This document shows positions 1-11,202 of a stretch of DNA of 64,000 bases, one piece after another. The notes beneath the pieces are model-generated. The model saw nothing but the letters and a program-made list of their open reading frames with translations, ran no database searches and was not told where the DNA came from. The translations under genes and the position numbers were made by a program. The DNA comes from Candidatus Skiveiella danica (lineage in GTDB: Bacteria > Pseudomonadota > Gammaproteobacteria > Burkholderiales > Burkholderiaceae_C): positions 484,107 through 548,106 of the forward strand of contig JADKHE010000001.1 of the NCBI GenBank assembly GCA_016721925.1, given 5' to 3'. Each line of letters opens with the position of its first letter. Within the stretch, counting starts at the first letter, position 1.

Positions 1-709
1 TACCGGCCATCACGGCCTGTTTGATGGTCTCGTTGCTGGGCATTTCCATCACGACCTTCAGCGGCGTCTTGTTATCGGCAAACAGCCGTTCCATCGCCGC
101 TCGTGTGCCTGAGCCTTCCTCGCGCACCACGAAGCCGTGGTCGGCCAGCGCCGAGAACGGCAATTTCTTGCGCCGCGCCAGCGCATGATCGGGCGTAGCC
201 AGTACGGCCTGGGGGTTGGTGGCAAAAGGCGTCGCCACGCAGTCCATGTCAGCAGGGGCGCGGCCCATCACCACCAGGTCCGCTTCGTTGCGCGCCAGCA
301 GGCCGAGGATATTCTCACGGTTGTCGATCTTGAGCTGGATGTCGATACCCTGGAACTGCTTGCCAAAACGCACCAGCAGCATGGGGATGAAGTACTTTGC
401 GGTGCTGACCACGGCCAGGTCGATGCGCCCCCGTTTGAGGCCCACATGATCGGCCATCAGGGCTTCCAGGTCCTTGAACTGGCCCATGGCGGCTATCGCG
501 TGCGTGCGGAAAGCCTCGCCCGCTTGGGTCAGGCGGATGTTGCGGCCCACGGGTTCGACCAGGGGCAGTCCGAATGCGTCTTCCAGCTGGCGGATCTGCA
601 TGGATACCGCCGGCTGGGTGACAAACAGCCGCTCGGCCGCTTTCGACACCGAGCCCTGGCGCGCCACTTCAAGGAAGGTCTGGATCTGTTTCAGCGTATA
701 GGGACGCAT
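1..709 (-). CDS. cbbR: CbbR, LysR-type regulator of the cbb operon (3' end cut off)
   Basis: Reads leftward from an ATG at 709 and stays open to the window edge, giving 236 codons. The N-terminus (MRPYTLKQIQTFLEVARQGS) is a typical LysR winged helix, with the recognition region around VSKAAERLFVTQPAVSMQIR. The effector-binding domain follows and is truncated. Divergence from cbbY and eight further Calvin-cycle genes identifies it as CbbR, which in autotrophs activates cbb transcription in response to metabolites such as NADPH or RuBP. The assignment to CbbR rather than another LysR protein rests on family resemblance plus position. Confidence 0.88.
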   Translation of the reverse strand, partial: MRPYTLKQIQTFLEVARQGSVSKAAERLFVTQPAVSMQIRQLEDAFGLPLVEPVGRNIRLTQAGEAFRTHAIAAMGQFKDLEALMADHVGLKRGRIDLAVVSTAKYFIPMLLVRFGKQFQGIDIQLKIDNRENILGLLARNEADLVVMGRAPADMDCVATPFATNPQAVLATPDHALARRKKLPFSALADHGFVVREEGSGTRAAMERLFADNKTPLKVVMEMPSNETIKQAVMAG

Positions 710-723
710 GGCACAACTCCTTA

Positions 724-745
724 TTCATCAAATTATTCTGATGAA
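724..745. promoter_or_regulatory. inverted repeat in the cbbR-cbbY intergenic region, probable CbbR operator
   Basis: TTCATCA (724-730) and TGATGAA (739-745) form a perfect 7-bp dyad with an 8-bp AT-rich spacer, centred about 25 bp upstream of the cbbR start. LysR regulators usually bind such T-N11-A type dyads in the divergent spacer next to their own gene. The remaining spacer to cbbY (746-846) is AT-rich and presumably carries the cbb promoter, but no -35/-10 pair can be assigned with confidence. Confidence 0.6.
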
Positions 746-846
746 ATATTCAATAAACGTGATTGGAGTTTATGGGTTCATGGGGGTAAAGTAAATCCAC
801 TTTCACTGATATATCCAGCCGCACCCACCTCGTCGGAAAGAAGCCC

Positions 847-1596
847 ATGTCCACACCCGCCCTTCAAGCCCTCATTTTCGATGTCGACGGCACCCTGGCC
901 GACACCGAAAGCGCGCACCGGGCAGCTTTCAACCATGCTTTTGCCGAACTGGGCATGGACTGGCAATGGGACGAGGCGCTGTACCTCGAACTTCTCAACA
1001 TCTCGGGCGGCAAGGAGCGCATCCGTCATTACTGGGTGCAGGCGCACCCCGACATCCGGGCGCTGGATGGCCAGGCGGTGCAGGACACCATCAACCAGAT
1101 ACACGAGCTCAAGACGGCCGCCTACGAGCAGGCCGTTCAGGACGGCGCCGTGGCATTGCGCCCGGGCGTGCTCAAGCTGATCGAGGCTGCTTTCACCGAT
1201 GGCCTGCGCCTGGCGATTGCCACGACCACCTCACCGGTCAACATCACCGCTCTGCTGCGAACAGCCATTGGCCCGGACTGGCGACAGTACTTCACCGTGG
1301 TCGAGGATGCTTCCACCGCGCCTATCAAGAAGCCCCATCCACAGGTTTATCTGCAGACCCTGAATCGGCTCGAACTGCCCGCACGGGCTTGCCTTGCGCT
1401 GGAAGACTCGGCCAACGGGCTGCAGGCCGCGCTGGCGGCGTCTCTGGCGACGATCATCACGCCGAACGCATTTACCGCGCATCACGACTTCAAAGGCGCG
1501 CTGCGGGTGCTGCCGTCGCTGCGCTATGTCAATGTGGCCCACCTGCGTGCGTGGCATGCTGAAGCCAATGCAGGGAAGGCGTTGCTGCGCGCCTGA
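847..1596 (+). CDS. cbbY: CbbY, HAD-family sugar bisphosphate phosphatase
   Basis: 249 residues. The N-terminal HAD motif I is DVDGTLADTES near residues 13-23, followed by a helical cap and the later motifs TTTSPVN (II), KKPHP (III) and LEDSANG (IV). CbbY proteins hydrolyse xylulose-1,5-bisphosphate, a misfire product that inhibits RuBisCO. It is the first gene of the cbb operon; the next gene follows after 18 bp. Length and motifs fit CbbY. A closely related phosphoglycolate phosphatase role is less likely because a separate CbbZ is encoded downstream at 6557. Confidence 0.88.
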   Translation: MSTPALQALIFDVDGTLADTESAHRAAFNHAFAELGMDWQWDEALYLELLNISGGKERIRHYWVQAHPDIRALDGQAVQDTINQIHELKTAAYEQAVQDGAVALRPGVLKLIEAAFTDGLRLAIATTTSPVNITALLRTAIGPDWRQYFTVVEDASTAPIKKPHPQVYLQTLNRLELPARACLALEDSANGLQAALAASLATIITPNAFTAHHDFKGALRVLPSLRYVNVAHLRAWHAEANAGKALLRA

Positions 1597-1614
1597 TTCC
1601 ATCCGGAGAACTCC

Positions 1615-2338
1615 ATGACCCCACCTACCGTGCGCATCGCCCCCTCCATCCTGTCCGCGGACTTCGCCCGCTTGGGCGAGGAAGTCCGCGCCATCGAGGG
1701 CGGCGGGCGCCGCGCTCGTGCACTTCGACGTGATGGACAACCACTACGTTCCCAACCTCACCATCGGCCCGCTGGTGTGCGAGGCGATCCGCCCGCATGT
1801 TCAGATTCCAATCGACGTGCACCTGATGGTGGAGCCGGTGGATGCGCTGATCCCGCTGTTTGCCAAGGCCGGCGCCAACATCATCACCTTCCACCCCGAG
1901 GCCAGCCGTCACGTTGACCGGACCTTGCAACTGATCCGCGACCACGGCTGCAAGGCCGGCATCGTGCTGAACCCGGCGACACCACTGGACTGGATGGATC
2001 ACGTGATGGACCGTCTCGACATCGTGCTGCTGATGAGCGTGAATCCGGGCTTTGGCGGGCAGAAATTCATCCCTTCCACGCTGCCCAAGCTGCGCCAAGC
2101 GCGTGCCCGTATCCGGGCGCATGAAGAAGCCGGTGGCCAGCCGATCTGGCTGGAGGTGGATGGCGGGGTCAAGACCGACAACATCCGCGAAATTGTGCAG
2201 GCGGGGGCCGACACCTGTGTGGCCGGCAGCGCGGTGTTTGGCGCGCCCGATGCCGATCGCGGCTACCGCACCGTGATGCAACAGCTGATCAAGGCTGCCG
2301 CCACTGACGTTGCGCCCACTGCGTCCGCGTTGCGCTGA
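1615..2338 (+). CDS. cbbE: ribulose-phosphate 3-epimerase, with apparent frameshift
   Basis: Interconverts ribulose-5-phosphate and xylulose-5-phosphate. The ATG at 1615 opens with a canonical start (MTPPTVRIAPSILSADFARL), but the reading frame is lost after about codon 28. The conserved HFDVMDNHYVPNLTIGP block continues in another frame from about 1718 to the stop at 2338. Between GAG (about 1696-1698) and GTGCAC (1718) there are 19 bases where family members need a multiple of three, so one base too many or two too few lie in the GGCGGCGGGCGCCGCG run. The rest (HLMVEPV, HPEAS, MSVNPGFGGQ, VDGGV) is intact. Either a sequencing error in a GC run or a real mutation. Confidence 0.85.
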
Positions 2339-2368
2339 ATCCTTGAACCTTTCCGAGAGCAAACCACC

Positions 2369-3463
2369 ATGACCACGCGCCGCCGTTTCACCCTCACGCA
2401 ATACCTCATCGAGCAGCGTCGCCGCTTTCCCGGCGCCAGCGGCGATTTCAATGCCTTGCTGCTCGACGTGGCCCTGGCCTGCAAGGCCATCGCGCGATCG
2501 GTGGCCTTTGGCGAACTTTCCAGTGTGCTCGGTCATGCCGAGCCGGAGGTGACCACCAACGTCAACGTACAGGGAGAAGAACAGAAACGGCTCGACGTGA
2601 TCAGCAACGAGTACTTCACCCAGATGACGGAGTGGGGCGGTCACCTCGCGGGCATGGCGTCCGAGGAGATGGACCACCCCTACCAGATCCCTGAGGCCCA
2701 GCAGCGGGGCAAGTACCTGCTGGTGTTCGACCCGCTCGACGGATCCAGCAACATCGATGTGAACGTGACGGTGGGCAGCATCTTCAGCATCCTGCGGGCT
2801 CCCCAGGACGTGATCGACAGCGGGCGCGATGTGGTGGAGACCGACTTCTTCCAGCCCGGGTCGCAACAGATGGCCGCTGGCTATGCGCTGTACGGTCCCA
2901 CCACCATGCTGGTGCTTTCCGTGGGCAACGGGGCAGCGGGCTTCACGCTGGACCCGAACCTGGGGCAGTTCATGCTGACCCACCCGAACCTGCAGATCCC
3001 CGCGGACACGCAGGAGTTCGCCATCAACGCCTCCAACAGCCGCTTCTGGGAGCCGCCGGTGAAGCGCTACGTGGATGAGTGCCTGGCCGGCAAGACCGGC
3101 CCACGCGGCAAGGACTTCAACATGCGCTGGATTGCCAGCATGGTGGCCGAGGCGCACCGCATCCTCATGCGAGGCGGTGTCTTCATGTACCCCCGCGACA
3201 CCAAGGATCCCAGCAAACCCGGGCGTCTGCGCCTGCTGTATGAGGCCAATCCGATTGGTTTCATCATCGAGCAGGCGGGCGGCCGCGCCTCCACCGGCCG
3301 TCAGCCTATGCTGGGCGTGATGCCGACATCGCTGCACCAGCGCATCGGCCTGGTGTTCGGTTCGAAGAACGAGGTGGAGCGCATCGAGCGCTACCACACC
3401 GAGCCTGTGCCGCGCGAGATCGAGAATCCGCTGTTTGCCCCGCGCAGCCTGTTTCGCGACTGA
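2369..3463 (+). CDS. cbbF: fructose-1,6-bisphosphatase, class I
   Basis: 364 residues, matching class I FBPases. The metal/phosphate signature is VFDPLDGSSNIDVNV and the C-terminal active-site region is RLLYEANPIGFIIEQAGG. In the Calvin cycle it dephosphorylates fructose-1,6-bisphosphate and, in some proteobacteria, also sedoheptulose-1,7-bisphosphate. It lies 30 bp after cbbE and 88 bp before cbbP. That spacer holds copy A of a short dispersed repeat rather than an obvious terminator, so cotranscription is likely. Confidence 0.95.
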   Translation: MTTRRRFTLTQYLIEQRRRFPGASGDFNALLLDVALACKAIARSVAFGELSSVLGHAEPEVTTNVNVQGEEQKRLDVISNEYFTQMTEWGGHLAGMASEEMDHPYQIPEAQQRGKYLLVFDPLDGSSNIDVNVTVGSIFSILRAPQDVIDSGRDVVETDFFQPGSQQMAAGYALYGPTTMLVLSVGNGAAGFTLDPNLGQFMLTHPNLQIPADTQEFAINASNSRFWEPPVKRYVDECLAGKTGPRGKDFNMRWIASMVAEAHRILMRGGVFMYPRDTKDPSKPGRLRLLYEANPIGFIIEQAGGRASTGRQPMLGVMPTSLHQRIGLVFGSKNEVERIERYHTEPVPREIENPLFAPRSLFRD

Positions 3464-3469
3464 ATGCTA

Positions 3470-3530
3470 CTGAAAATGTAGCTAATTGCGACCATTCCAC
3501 GCTGGGTAAAGCACAAATTCATTCAAAAAC
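3470..3530 (+). repeat. short dispersed repeat, copy A (between cbbF and cbbP)
   Basis: Contains the core GACCATTCCACGCTGGG at 3490-3506, preceded by TGTAGC and followed by an AT-rich tail. The identical 17-mer recurs at 62902-62918, with close variants at 9570-9586, 58553-58569 (reverse strand) and 61760-61776 (reverse strand). Outer boundaries are approximate. No coding potential or terminator hairpin is evident. Confidence 0.75.
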
Positions 3531-3551
3531 CACTTATCCGAGGGTCCCACC

Positions 3552-4433
3552 ATGTCAGAACGCCATCCCATCATCGCGATCACCGGTTCGTCGGGCGCGG
3601 GTACCACCTCGGTGACGCGCACCTTTGAGAACATCTTCCGCCGAGAAAACGTGAACGCAGCCATCATCGAAGGCGACAGCTTCCACCGGTACGACCGCAA
3701 GGAGATGAAGCTCAAGGCGGCCGAAGCTGAAAAGGCAGGCAACAACAACTTCAGCCATTTCGGAGCCGAGAACAACCTGTTTCCCGAGCTGGAGACGCTG
3801 TTCCGCGACTACGCGACCACCGGCACCGGCAAGCGTCGCAAGTACCTGCACGACATGGAGGAGGCCGCGCCCTACAAACAGGAGCCGGGTACCTTCACGC
3901 CCTGGGAAGACGTTCCTGCCAACACCGATCTGCTGTTCTATGAAGGCCTGCACGGCGCCGTGGTTACGCCCGAGGTCAACATCGCCCAGCACCCGGACCT
4001 GTTGATCGGCGTGGTGCCGGTCATCAACCTGGAGTGGATCCAGAAGCTCTACCGCGACAAGAAACAGCGCGGCTACAGCACCGAGGCCGTGACGGACACC
4101 ATCCTGCGCCGCATGCCGGATTACGTGAACTACATCTGCCCGCAGTTCATGCACACGCATGTGAACTTCCAGCGGGTGCCGATGGTGGACACCTCCAATC
4201 CCTTCATCGCCCGCGATATTCCGAGCGCCGACGAGAGCATGGTGGTGATCCGGTTCTCCAACCCCAAGGGCATCGATTTCCAGTACCTGCGCAACATGAT
4301 CAACGATTCGTTCATGTCGCGCGCCAACACCATCGTGGTGCCAGGGGGCAAGATGGAGCTCGCCATGCAGCTGATCTTCACGCCCTTCGTCTGGCGGATG
4401 ATGGAGCGCCGCAAGCGGGCTCTCGCAGCCTGA
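3552..4433 (+). CDS. cbbP: phosphoribulokinase
   Basis: 293 residues, the size of proteobacterial PRK. The ATP-binding P-loop GSSGAGTTS lies at residues 12-20, and the following GDSFHRYDRKEM is the family's substrate-binding region. It phosphorylates ribulose-5-phosphate to ribulose-1,5-bisphosphate, the RuBisCO substrate, and is one of the two reactions unique to the Calvin cycle. Its presence is the strongest indication of autotrophy, since RuBisCO itself is not in the window. cbbT follows after 19 bp. Confidence 0.97.
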   Translation: MSERHPIIAITGSSGAGTTSVTRTFENIFRRENVNAAIIEGDSFHRYDRKEMKLKAAEAEKAGNNNFSHFGAENNLFPELETLFRDYATTGTGKRRKYLHDMEEAAPYKQEPGTFTPWEDVPANTDLLFYEGLHGAVVTPEVNIAQHPDLLIGVVPVINLEWIQKLYRDKKQRGYSTEAVTDTILRRMPDYVNYICPQFMHTHVNFQRVPMVDTSNPFIARDIPSADESMVVIRFSNPKGIDFQYLRNMINDSFMSRANTIVVPGGKMELAMQLIFTPFVWRMMERRKRALAA

Positions 4434-4452
4434 AACCAGGGAGACCCGCACC

Positions 4453-6534
4453 ATGCAGAACCCAACCCCCGAGTTTGCCCGCCAGATGGCCAACGCCATC
4501 CGCATTCTGGCGGTCGACGCCGTTGAAAAAGCGAAGTCAGGCCATCCCGGCGCCCCCATGGGCATGGCCGACATTGCCGAGGTGCTGTGGAACCGCCACC
4601 TCAAGCACAACCCGGCCAATCCCCACTGGCCGGACCGCGACCGCTTTGTGCTGAGCAACGGCCACGGCTCGATGCTGATCTACGCGCTGCTGCACCTTAC
4701 CGGCTACGACCTGTCCATGGACGAGCTGAAGAAGTTCCGCCAGCTGCACAGCAAGACCGCCGGCCACCCGGAGTTCGGCATCACGCCCGGCGTGGAAACC
4801 ACCACCGGGCCGCTGGGCCAGGGCATCAGCAACGCAGTGGGCATGGCGCTGGCCGAGAAGCTGCTGGCGGCCGAGTTCAACCGCGAGGAAGACGGCACGA
4901 GTTACGACATCGTCGACCACTTCACCTACGCCTTCCTGGGCGACGGCTGCATGATGGAAGGCATCAGCCACGAGGCGTGTTCGCTGGCCGGCACGCTGCG
5001 CCTTTCAAAACTGATCGCGTTCTACGACGACAACGGCATCTCGATCGACGGCCATGTGGAAGGCTGGTTCACCGACGACACGCCGGCCCGCTTTGCGGCC
5101 TACGGCTGGAACGTGATCGCTGCCGTGGACGGCCATGACGCAGCGGCGCTGGACGCGGCCATCCACAAGGCCCGCGCCCAGGCCAGCCATCTCGATGGCA
5201 AACCCACGCTGATCTGCTGCAAGACGGTGATTGGCATGGGCTCGCCCAACAAGGCTGGTACGCACGATGTGCACGGAGCTGCGCTGGGGGCTGCGGAAGT
5301 GGCCGCCACGCGAGAGGCGATGGGCTGGACGGCAGCGCCGTTCGAAATTCCGGCTGACATCGCGGGCGCCTGGAACGCAGTGGCGCGCGGCGTCGCGACC
5401 GAACGGGCCTGGCGTGAGAGATTCGAGGCGTATCGCTCACAGTTCCCGCTGGAGGCGGCGGAATTCGAGCGCCGCATGGCGGGCGATCTGAGTGAGGGTT
5501 ATGCCAGCGGACTGGACGCCGCACTGGCGACGATTGCGGCGAAACCGGACGCGGTCGCCACCCGCAAGGCCAGCCAGAACGCGCTGGACCTGCTGGCGCC
5601 GCTGCTCCCTGAGTTCTTTGGCGGCAGCGCTGACCTGACCAGTTCCAACCTGACCAATTTCAAGGGCTGCGTGAAAGCGGGCCGCGACCACTGGGGCAAT
5701 CACCTGAGTTACGGCGTGCGCGAATTCGGCATGGCCGCCATCATGAACGGCATCGCGCTGCACGGTGGCTACATCCCCTACGGCGGCACCTTCCTGACCT
5801 TCAGCGACTACAGCCGCAATGCCATCCGCATGGCCGCGCTGATGAAGCTGCGCGTGATCCACGTCTTCACACACGACTCCATCGGCCTGGGCGAGGATGG
5901 CCCCACGCATCAGTCGGTCGAGCACGTGCCTTCTTTGCGCATCATTCCCGGGCTGGACGTCTGGCGCCCGGCAGATGGCCTGGAGACAGCCGTGGCCTGG
6001 GCCTGCGCCGTGGAGCGGCGCGATGGCCCCAGCGCACTGGCGCTCTCGCGCCAGAACCTGCCACGCCTGACCGACGTGGCCATGGTGGGCAACATCCGAA
6101 AGGGCGGCTATGTGTTGGCCGAACAGCCCAACCCGCAGGCGGTGATCGTCGCCACAGGCTCCGAAACCTCGCTGGCCATGGCAGCGCACCAGGCTTTGAG
6201 CGCGCTGGGCATTGCCACCCGGGTCGTCTCCATGCCTTGCACCAATGTGTTCGACCGGCAGAGCGAGGCCTACCAGGAAATGATCCTGCCGCTGGCCCTG
6301 CCGACCGTGGCGGTGGAAGCCGCGCACCCCGACTTCTGGCGCAAGTACGTGGGGCGCACCGGCGTGGTGGTGGGTATCGCCAGTTTCGGCGAGTCGGCCC
6401 CTGCCGGCGACCTGTACAAGCACTTCGGCATCACACCGGAGCGGGTGGTGGAGGCGGTGCGCACGTTGGTACACCGCGCAGCGCATCGGGGCGAGCAACC
6501 CTTGCCTGAGCACATCGTGCCGGGCACGCACTGA
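4453..6534 (+). CDS. cbbT: transketolase
   Basis: 693 residues, full length. The thiamine-pyrophosphate motif starts at GDGCMMEGISHEACSLAG and ends at FYDDNGIS. The pyrimidine-binding domain carries GVREFGMAAIMNGIALHGG and HDSIGLGEDGPTHQ. It transfers two-carbon units in the regenerative phase of the Calvin cycle. Located between cbbP and cbbZ with short spacers (19 and 22 bp), consistent with the operon's own transketolase rather than a housekeeping copy. Confidence 0.97.
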   Translation: MQNPTPEFARQMANAIRILAVDAVEKAKSGHPGAPMGMADIAEVLWNRHLKHNPANPHWPDRDRFVLSNGHGSMLIYALLHLTGYDLSMDELKKFRQLHSKTAGHPEFGITPGVETTTGPLGQGISNAVGMALAEKLLAAEFNREEDGTSYDIVDHFTYAFLGDGCMMEGISHEACSLAGTLRLSKLIAFYDDNGISIDGHVEGWFTDDTPARFAAYGWNVIAAVDGHDAAALDAAIHKARAQASHLDGKPTLICCKTVIGMGSPNKAGTHDVHGAALGAAEVAATREAMGWTAAPFEIPADIAGAWNAVARGVATERAWRERFEAYRSQFPLEAAEFERRMAGDLSEGYASGLDAALATIAAKPDAVATRKASQNALDLLAPLLPEFFGGSADLTSSNLTNFKGCVKAGRDHWGNHLSYGVREFGMAAIMNGIALHGGYIPYGGTFLTFSDYSRNAIRMAALMKLRVIHVFTHDSIGLGEDGPTHQSVEHVPSLRIIPGLDVWRPADGLETAVAWACAVERRDGPSALALSRQNLPRLTDVAMVGNIRKGGYVLAEQPNPQAVIVATGSETSLAMAAHQALSALGIATRVVSMPCTNVFDRQSEAYQEMILPLALPTVAVEAAHPDFWRKYVGRTGVVVGIASFGESAPAGDLYKHFGITPERVVEAVRTLVHRAAHRGEQPLPEHIVPGTH

Positions 6535-6556
6535 AACGCTTCACCGGGTCGCGACC

Positions 6557-7252
6557 ATGTCCAGAGCTTTTGACCTGATGCTGTTTGACCTCGACGGCAC
6601 GCTGATCGAAACCGCGCCGGAAATCTGCGATGCGGTCAACGACACGCTGCGCCAGTTTCACCTGCCCGAAGTTTCCCAGCAGCAGGTCAACGACTGGATC
6701 GGCCACGGCACGCGCACCCTGCTGATCCAGGCGCTCGCGTTTGCCGGTGACACCACGGTGGATACCGTGCGCCAGTCCGACAGCCTGGCGCTGATCGCCG
6801 CGGAGTTCGACAAGCACTACCTGCGCCGCTGTGGCACGCGCAGCCACCTCTACCCGCAGGTGCGCGAGGTGCTGCAAGCCCTGCACGCCCAGGGCGTGAA
6901 ACTGGCCGTCGTGACCAACAAGGAATCGCGCTACACCACCACGGTGCTCGACGCACACCAGCTTTCAGCGGTTTTCGACCGTGTGGTCAGTGGCGATACT
7001 TTGTCTGTGAAGAAGCCGGACCCGGCCGGCATCCACAGCTGCCTGACGCAGTTTCAGGTGGAACGCGACCGCACGTTGTTCGTCGGCGACTCGTCCATCG
7101 ACGTGGCCACAGCGCGCAACGCCGGCGTACCGGTGTGGGTGCTGCCCTACGGCTACAACATGGGCGAGCCGATCGAGGCCTGCGCGCCGGACCGGGTGAT
7201 CGCCGACTTCACCGCTTTGCTGGCAACGCTGACATCGCTGTCGCCCGCCTGA
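6557..7252 (+). CDS. cbbZ: phosphoglycolate phosphatase
   Basis: 231 residues of the HAD family. Motif I is FDLDGTLIETAPEI near the N-terminus, with VVTNKES (motif II), VKKPDP (III) and FVGDSSIDV (IV). It removes phosphate from 2-phosphoglycolate, the product of RuBisCO oxygenation, so it is a detoxification and salvage enzyme. The position after cbbT matches the cbbFPTZGKA order known from Cupriavidus-type cbb operons and distinguishes it from the CbbY-type phosphatase at 847. Confidence 0.92.
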   Translation: MSRAFDLMLFDLDGTLIETAPEICDAVNDTLRQFHLPEVSQQQVNDWIGHGTRTLLIQALAFAGDTTVDTVRQSDSLALIAAEFDKHYLRRCGTRSHLYPQVREVLQALHAQGVKLAVVTNKESRYTTTVLDAHQLSAVFDRVVSGDTLSVKKPDPAGIHSCLTQFQVERDRTLFVGDSSIDVATARNAGVPVWVLPYGYNMGEPIEACAPDRVIADFTALLATLTSLSPA

Positions 7253-7286
7253 ATTCCTTCAACTCGCTTTTTTCGGAATACGTGTC

Positions 7287-8297
<1,011 letters not shown>

Positions 8298-8317
8298 ACG
8301 GCGTAAGGTCCTCCGTC

Positions 8318-9511
<1,194 letters not shown>

Positions 9512-9550
9512 GGCTCTTGCGCAGGGCGGCTCCCACGATCCGGCGACTTC

Positions 9551-9606
9551 GGTTTTTGTAGCTGTATACGACCATTTGACGCTGGGATGATGCCAATTTG
9601 ATTCAT
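9551..9606 (+). repeat. short dispersed repeat, copy B (between pgk and fba)
   Basis: Core GACCATTTGACGCTGGG at 9570-9586, preceded by TTTTTGTAGC and followed by ATGATGCCAATTTGATTCAT. It shares 15 of 17 core positions with copies A and C. The GGGATNNTGCC extension after the core is also shared with copy C. Boundaries are approximate. Confidence 0.7.
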
Positions 9607-9638
9607 ATTTTCCTTTTCTTTTCCTCTGGAGACACCTC

Positions 9639-10676
9639 ATGGCCCTGATTTCCCTTCGCCAAGTGCTGGACCACGCAGCCGAGCACGGCTACGGCGTGCC
9701 AGCGTTCAATGTCAACAACCTGGAGCAGATTCTCGCCATCATGGAAGCGGCGCAGGAAACCGACAGTCCGGTGATCCTTCAGGCCTCGGCCGGCGCCCGC
9801 AAATACGCCGGTGAAGCCTACCTGCGCCACATGATGCTGGCGGCGGTCGAGAGCCATCCCGACATTCCCGTTGTGGTGCACCAGGACCATGGAACCTCCG
9901 CCGCGGTGTGCCAGCAGTCGATCCGCTCGGGCTTCACCAGCGTGATGATGGACGGCTCGCTGATGACCGACGGCAAGACGCCTGCCAGCTACGAGTACAA
10001 CGTGGACATCACGCGCCGGGTTTGCGAAATGTCGCATGCGGTCGGCGTTTCGGTCGAAGGCGAACTGGGCTGCCTGGGCTCATTGGAAACCGGCGACGCG
10101 GGTGAAGAAGACGGCATCGGTGCCGAAGGCAAGCTCAGCCACGACCAGATGCTGACCGACCCGGTACAGGCGAAGGACTTTGTGGCGAAGACCGGTGTTG
10201 ACGCCCTGGCGATTGCCATCGGCACCAGCCACGGCGCCTACAAGTTCACGCGCAAGCCCACCGGCGACATCCTGGCCATCGACCGCATTGCGGCCATCCA
10301 TGCGCAGATCCCCAGCACCCATCTCGTGATGCACGGATCGAGCAGCGTGCCGCAGGAATGGCTGGCGATCATTCGGCAGTTTGGTGGTGACATCAAGGAG
10401 ACCTATGGCGTTCCCGTGGAGGAGATCCAGCGCGGCATCCAGAGTGGCGTGCGCAAGATCAACATCGATACCGACATCCGGCTGGCCATGACCGGCGCCA
10501 TGCGCCAGGTGTTTGCGCAACAGCCCAGCGAGTTTGATCCACGCAAGGCGCTGACGGCGGCGAAGAATGCGGCCCGCGCCATCGTCAAGACACGGTTTGA
10601 GGCGTTTGGCTGTGCGGGGCACGCCTCAAAGATCAAGCCGGTACCGCTGGAAGCGATGGCCAGGCTTTACAACTGA
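9639..10676 (+). CDS. cbbA: fructose-bisphosphate aldolase, class II
   Basis: 345 residues of the zinc-dependent class II type. Signatures include VPAFNVNNLEQI, the metal-site VVVHQDHGTS, GELGCLGSLE and the C-terminal GVRKINIDTDIRLA. It condenses triose phosphates to fructose-1,6-bisphosphate in RuBP regeneration, and in many autotrophs also makes sedoheptulose-1,7-bisphosphate. It is the last recognisable gene of the cbb operon; the next gene is convergent, 28 bp beyond. No clear intrinsic terminator is visible in that gap. Confidence 0.96.
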   Translation: MALISLRQVLDHAAEHGYGVPAFNVNNLEQILAIMEAAQETDSPVILQASAGARKYAGEAYLRHMMLAAVESHPDIPVVVHQDHGTSAAVCQQSIRSGFTSVMMDGSLMTDGKTPASYEYNVDITRRVCEMSHAVGVSVEGELGCLGSLETGDAGEEDGIGAEGKLSHDQMLTDPVQAKDFVAKTGVDALAIAIGTSHGAYKFTRKPTGDILAIDRIAAIHAQIPSTHLVMHGSSSVPQEWLAIIRQFGGDIKETYGVPVEEIQRGIQSGVRKINIDTDIRLAMTGAMRQVFAQQPSEFDPRKALTAAKNAARAIVKTRFEAFGCAGHASKIKPVPLEAMARLYN

Positions 10677-10704
10677 GGTCCGTCAGGCCGTCCTGTCGCA
10701 AGGG

Positions 10705-11196
10705 TCAGTCCTGCGCCAGCAAGGCGGAACCCCGCTGGCGGAACTGCTCGGCTTTCTTCTCATCGATGGAAAGCCGGATCAGCTTGTGGCAGCGCTCCAA
10801 CGTCTGAACCAGCGCGTCGTGCTCATCGCCCGAATCCTGAAGGCGTTGCACCACGGCACCTGAATGGGCGCCGAGCAGTTCCTGCGCGAGTTGGATCAGC
10901 GCTTTCTTCGGTGAGATGGTGACCGGGGCTTGCGAAGGAATGGGTGGTGCATCGGACGCTATGGCGCCGGGCGCATTCGTCGTTCCGACGGCTTCGATCA
11001 GACCATTGCGCTCCAGCCACTCCAGGTGCTCCTTGCATTCGGAAATGAACGAACACTTCTGCAGCAACTCGGAGCAACGTGTCTTTCCGTCAACGAGAAT
11101 CAGGATGGACCGCACCTTCTGTGGCACTGCGGCCGTGCGGTGCGTCAGCTCTTCGAGGCCTTTGCGTGTCTTGGCGTAGATGACAGCACCGTTCAT
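10705..11196 (-). CDS. uncharacterised protein with winged-helix-like N-terminus
   Basis: 163 residues, not recognised by name. Residues about 5-70 (KTRKGLEELTHR, VRSILILVDGKTRCSELL, LEWLERNGLIEAV) resemble a small winged-helix-like domain that I recall from many unnamed Burkholderiales proteins. A Pro/Ala-rich linker and a charged helical C-terminal half follow. There are no membrane segments and no signal peptide. It starts 6 bp after the small membrane-protein gene on the same strand, so the two are likely cotranscribed. Function unknown; a regulatory or adaptor role would be a guess. Confidence 0.65.
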   Translation of the reverse strand: MNGAVIYAKTRKGLEELTHRTAAVPQKVRSILILVDGKTRCSELLQKCSFISECKEHLEWLERNGLIEAVGTTNAPGAIASDAPPIPSQAPVTISPKKALIQLAQELLGAHSGAVVQRLQDSGDEHDALVQTLERCHKLIRLSIDEKKAEQFRQRGSALLAQD

Positions 11197-11202
11197 GAGG
11201 CG

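Noticed and set aside
137..1180. Plus-strand open frame across cbbR and cbbY
   Set aside because: It is the antisense of cbbR running into an out-of-frame cbbY; not protein-like.
1625..3397. Long minus-strand open frame opposite cbbE and cbbF
   Set aside because: It mirrors two well-defined genes on the plus strand, and its His/Arg/Gly-rich translation has no domain. High GC content makes such antisense frames common, also at 5437-6531, 8573-9640 and 60056-61759.
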